The notes below the pieces were generated by a model. It had not been told where the DNA came from. It made no database searches and saw only the letters and a program-made list of their open reading frames with translations. Below, piece after piece: positions 63,477 to 64,000 of a stretch of DNA of 64,000 bases. The stretch lies in NCBI GenBank assembly GCA_944322755.1, contig CALUPY010000002.1, forward strand, positions 31,790 to 95,789. The letters are read 5' to 3'. Numbering within the stretch: position 1 is the first letter of the stretch; each line of letters opens with the position of its first letter. Origin of the DNA: Candidatus Gastranaerophilales bacterium. Lineage in GTDB: Bacteria; Cyanobacteriota; Vampirovibrionia; Gastranaerophilales; Gastranaerophilaceae. A program made the translations under genes and the position numbers.

Positions 63477-64000
63477 TCAACCGTTTTGTTTGCATAGATT
63501 TGACGCCTTTTGCAGTGCACGTTCTTCATCGTAAGCTATGTGTTTTCTTGATATAACATTAAAAAGACCTTGTCTTAGCATTTTCCCTGCAAGTTTTCTG
63601 TTATTCAGCAGAAGAATGACCTTAATCCCCTTGTCTTTTAGTCTCAAAATTATTTCTTCCAATGCAAAAACAGCAGAAATATCTATTGATTTTATTGTTT
63701 TGCAATCTATTATAACGCACTGTCTGTCCATAACATCTTCCAGTCTTGACAAAAGCTGAGATGCAGAGCCAAAGAAAAATATGCCCTTGATGTGCATTAT
63801 GAGAATGTTTTCATTTTTTTCAATGTTGCATTCATCCGTATCAGAATTTTGCGGTTCAGCCAGTTTTACATCGAACTGTTTTGAAATATTTATAGCGAAA
63901 AGCACTGATGAAAGAACGATTCCGGTGCCCACTGCAAAAATAAGGTCATCAAAAACAGTAATTAAAAATACTATAAACATTACGAGCAAGTCGCTTTTCG
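63477..64000 (-). CDS. SulP-family anion transporter, C-terminal part (runs off the window)
   Basis: Only the last 174 residues or so are inside; the frame stays open to the window edge, so the start is upstream of the shown region. The visible part begins with the final membrane helices (SDLLVMFIVFLITVF and an AVGTGIVLSSVLFAI segment) and continues into a STAS domain: LIMHIKGIFFFGSASQL, VIIDCKTIKSIDISAVFALE and a VILLLNN strand. This arrangement is typical of SulP sulfate/bicarbonate transporters. The substrate cannot be fixed from this fragment. Confidence 0.85.
   Translation of the reverse strand, partial: KSDLLVMFIVFLITVFDDLIFAVGTGIVLSSVLFAINISKQFDVKLAEPQNSDTDECNIEKNENILIMHIKGIFFFGSASQLLSRLEDVMDRQCVIIDCKTIKSIDISAVFALEEIILRLKDKGIKVILLLNNRKLAGKMLRQGLFNVISRKHIAYDEERALQKASNLCKQNG

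Overview
The window is AT-rich and gene-dense. It most resembles a gut Vampirovibrionia/Melainabacteria genome (Gastranaerophilales-like). Reasons: anaerobic-type enzymes (HydG, pyrophosphate-dependent phosphofructokinase), flagellar rod genes, and several lineage-type hypotheticals with a short N-terminal leader ending in an x-F-K/S-like motif. The assignment is an inference from gene content; there is no 16S gene here.

Layout: 0-7.5 kb holds an ArsR/SmtB zinc-type regulator, hydG, DUF4186, small secreted proteins, a large lineage-type protein, a PPC/DUF296 protein, a Gp37/Gp68-like protein and a DUF2023 protein. 7.5-13.1 kb is a compact type II-C CRISPR locus: cas9-cas1-cas2, a predicted minus-strand tracrRNA, then 15 perfect repeats, one degenerate repeat and 15 spacers. 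The repeats carry an outward TGnTATAAT element, so crRNAs are probably made from the minus strand, opposite to the cas genes. 13.1-22.1 kb holds tRNA-Gln, two DUF4013 membrane proteins, pfp, infC (probable ATT start), flgB-flgC-fliE behind a histidine kinase/response regulator pair, and RNase P RNA. 22.1-36.3 kb holds lineage-specific membrane proteins, aroE-topA, lemA with two DUF3137 genes, and hydrolases. 36.4-40.5 kb is a + strand run: rqcP-like, ppiC, an Xaa-Pro peptidase, a TrmH-type methyltransferase and a TPR lipoprotein.

The standout is 40.5-60.1 kb. One intact 18.6-kb frame encodes a protein of about 6200 residues. Its N and C termini look like the flagellar cap protein FliD. Its interior holds about 23 flagellin/hook IN-type repeats and seven GLUG-type modules, six of them arranged as a duplicated A-B-C super-unit. 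Directly upstream lies a perfect 219-bp inverted repeat flanking 370 bp that contains a 51-bp palindrome. This could be an invertible or attenuated control region for a giant surface/flagellar adhesin.

The end (60-64 kb) holds a membrane-anchored small protein, an SGNH hydrolase, a GT4 glycosyltransferase, a GC-rich multi-hairpin element that may be an unrecognised structured RNA, and the C-terminal part of a SulP transporter running off the window.
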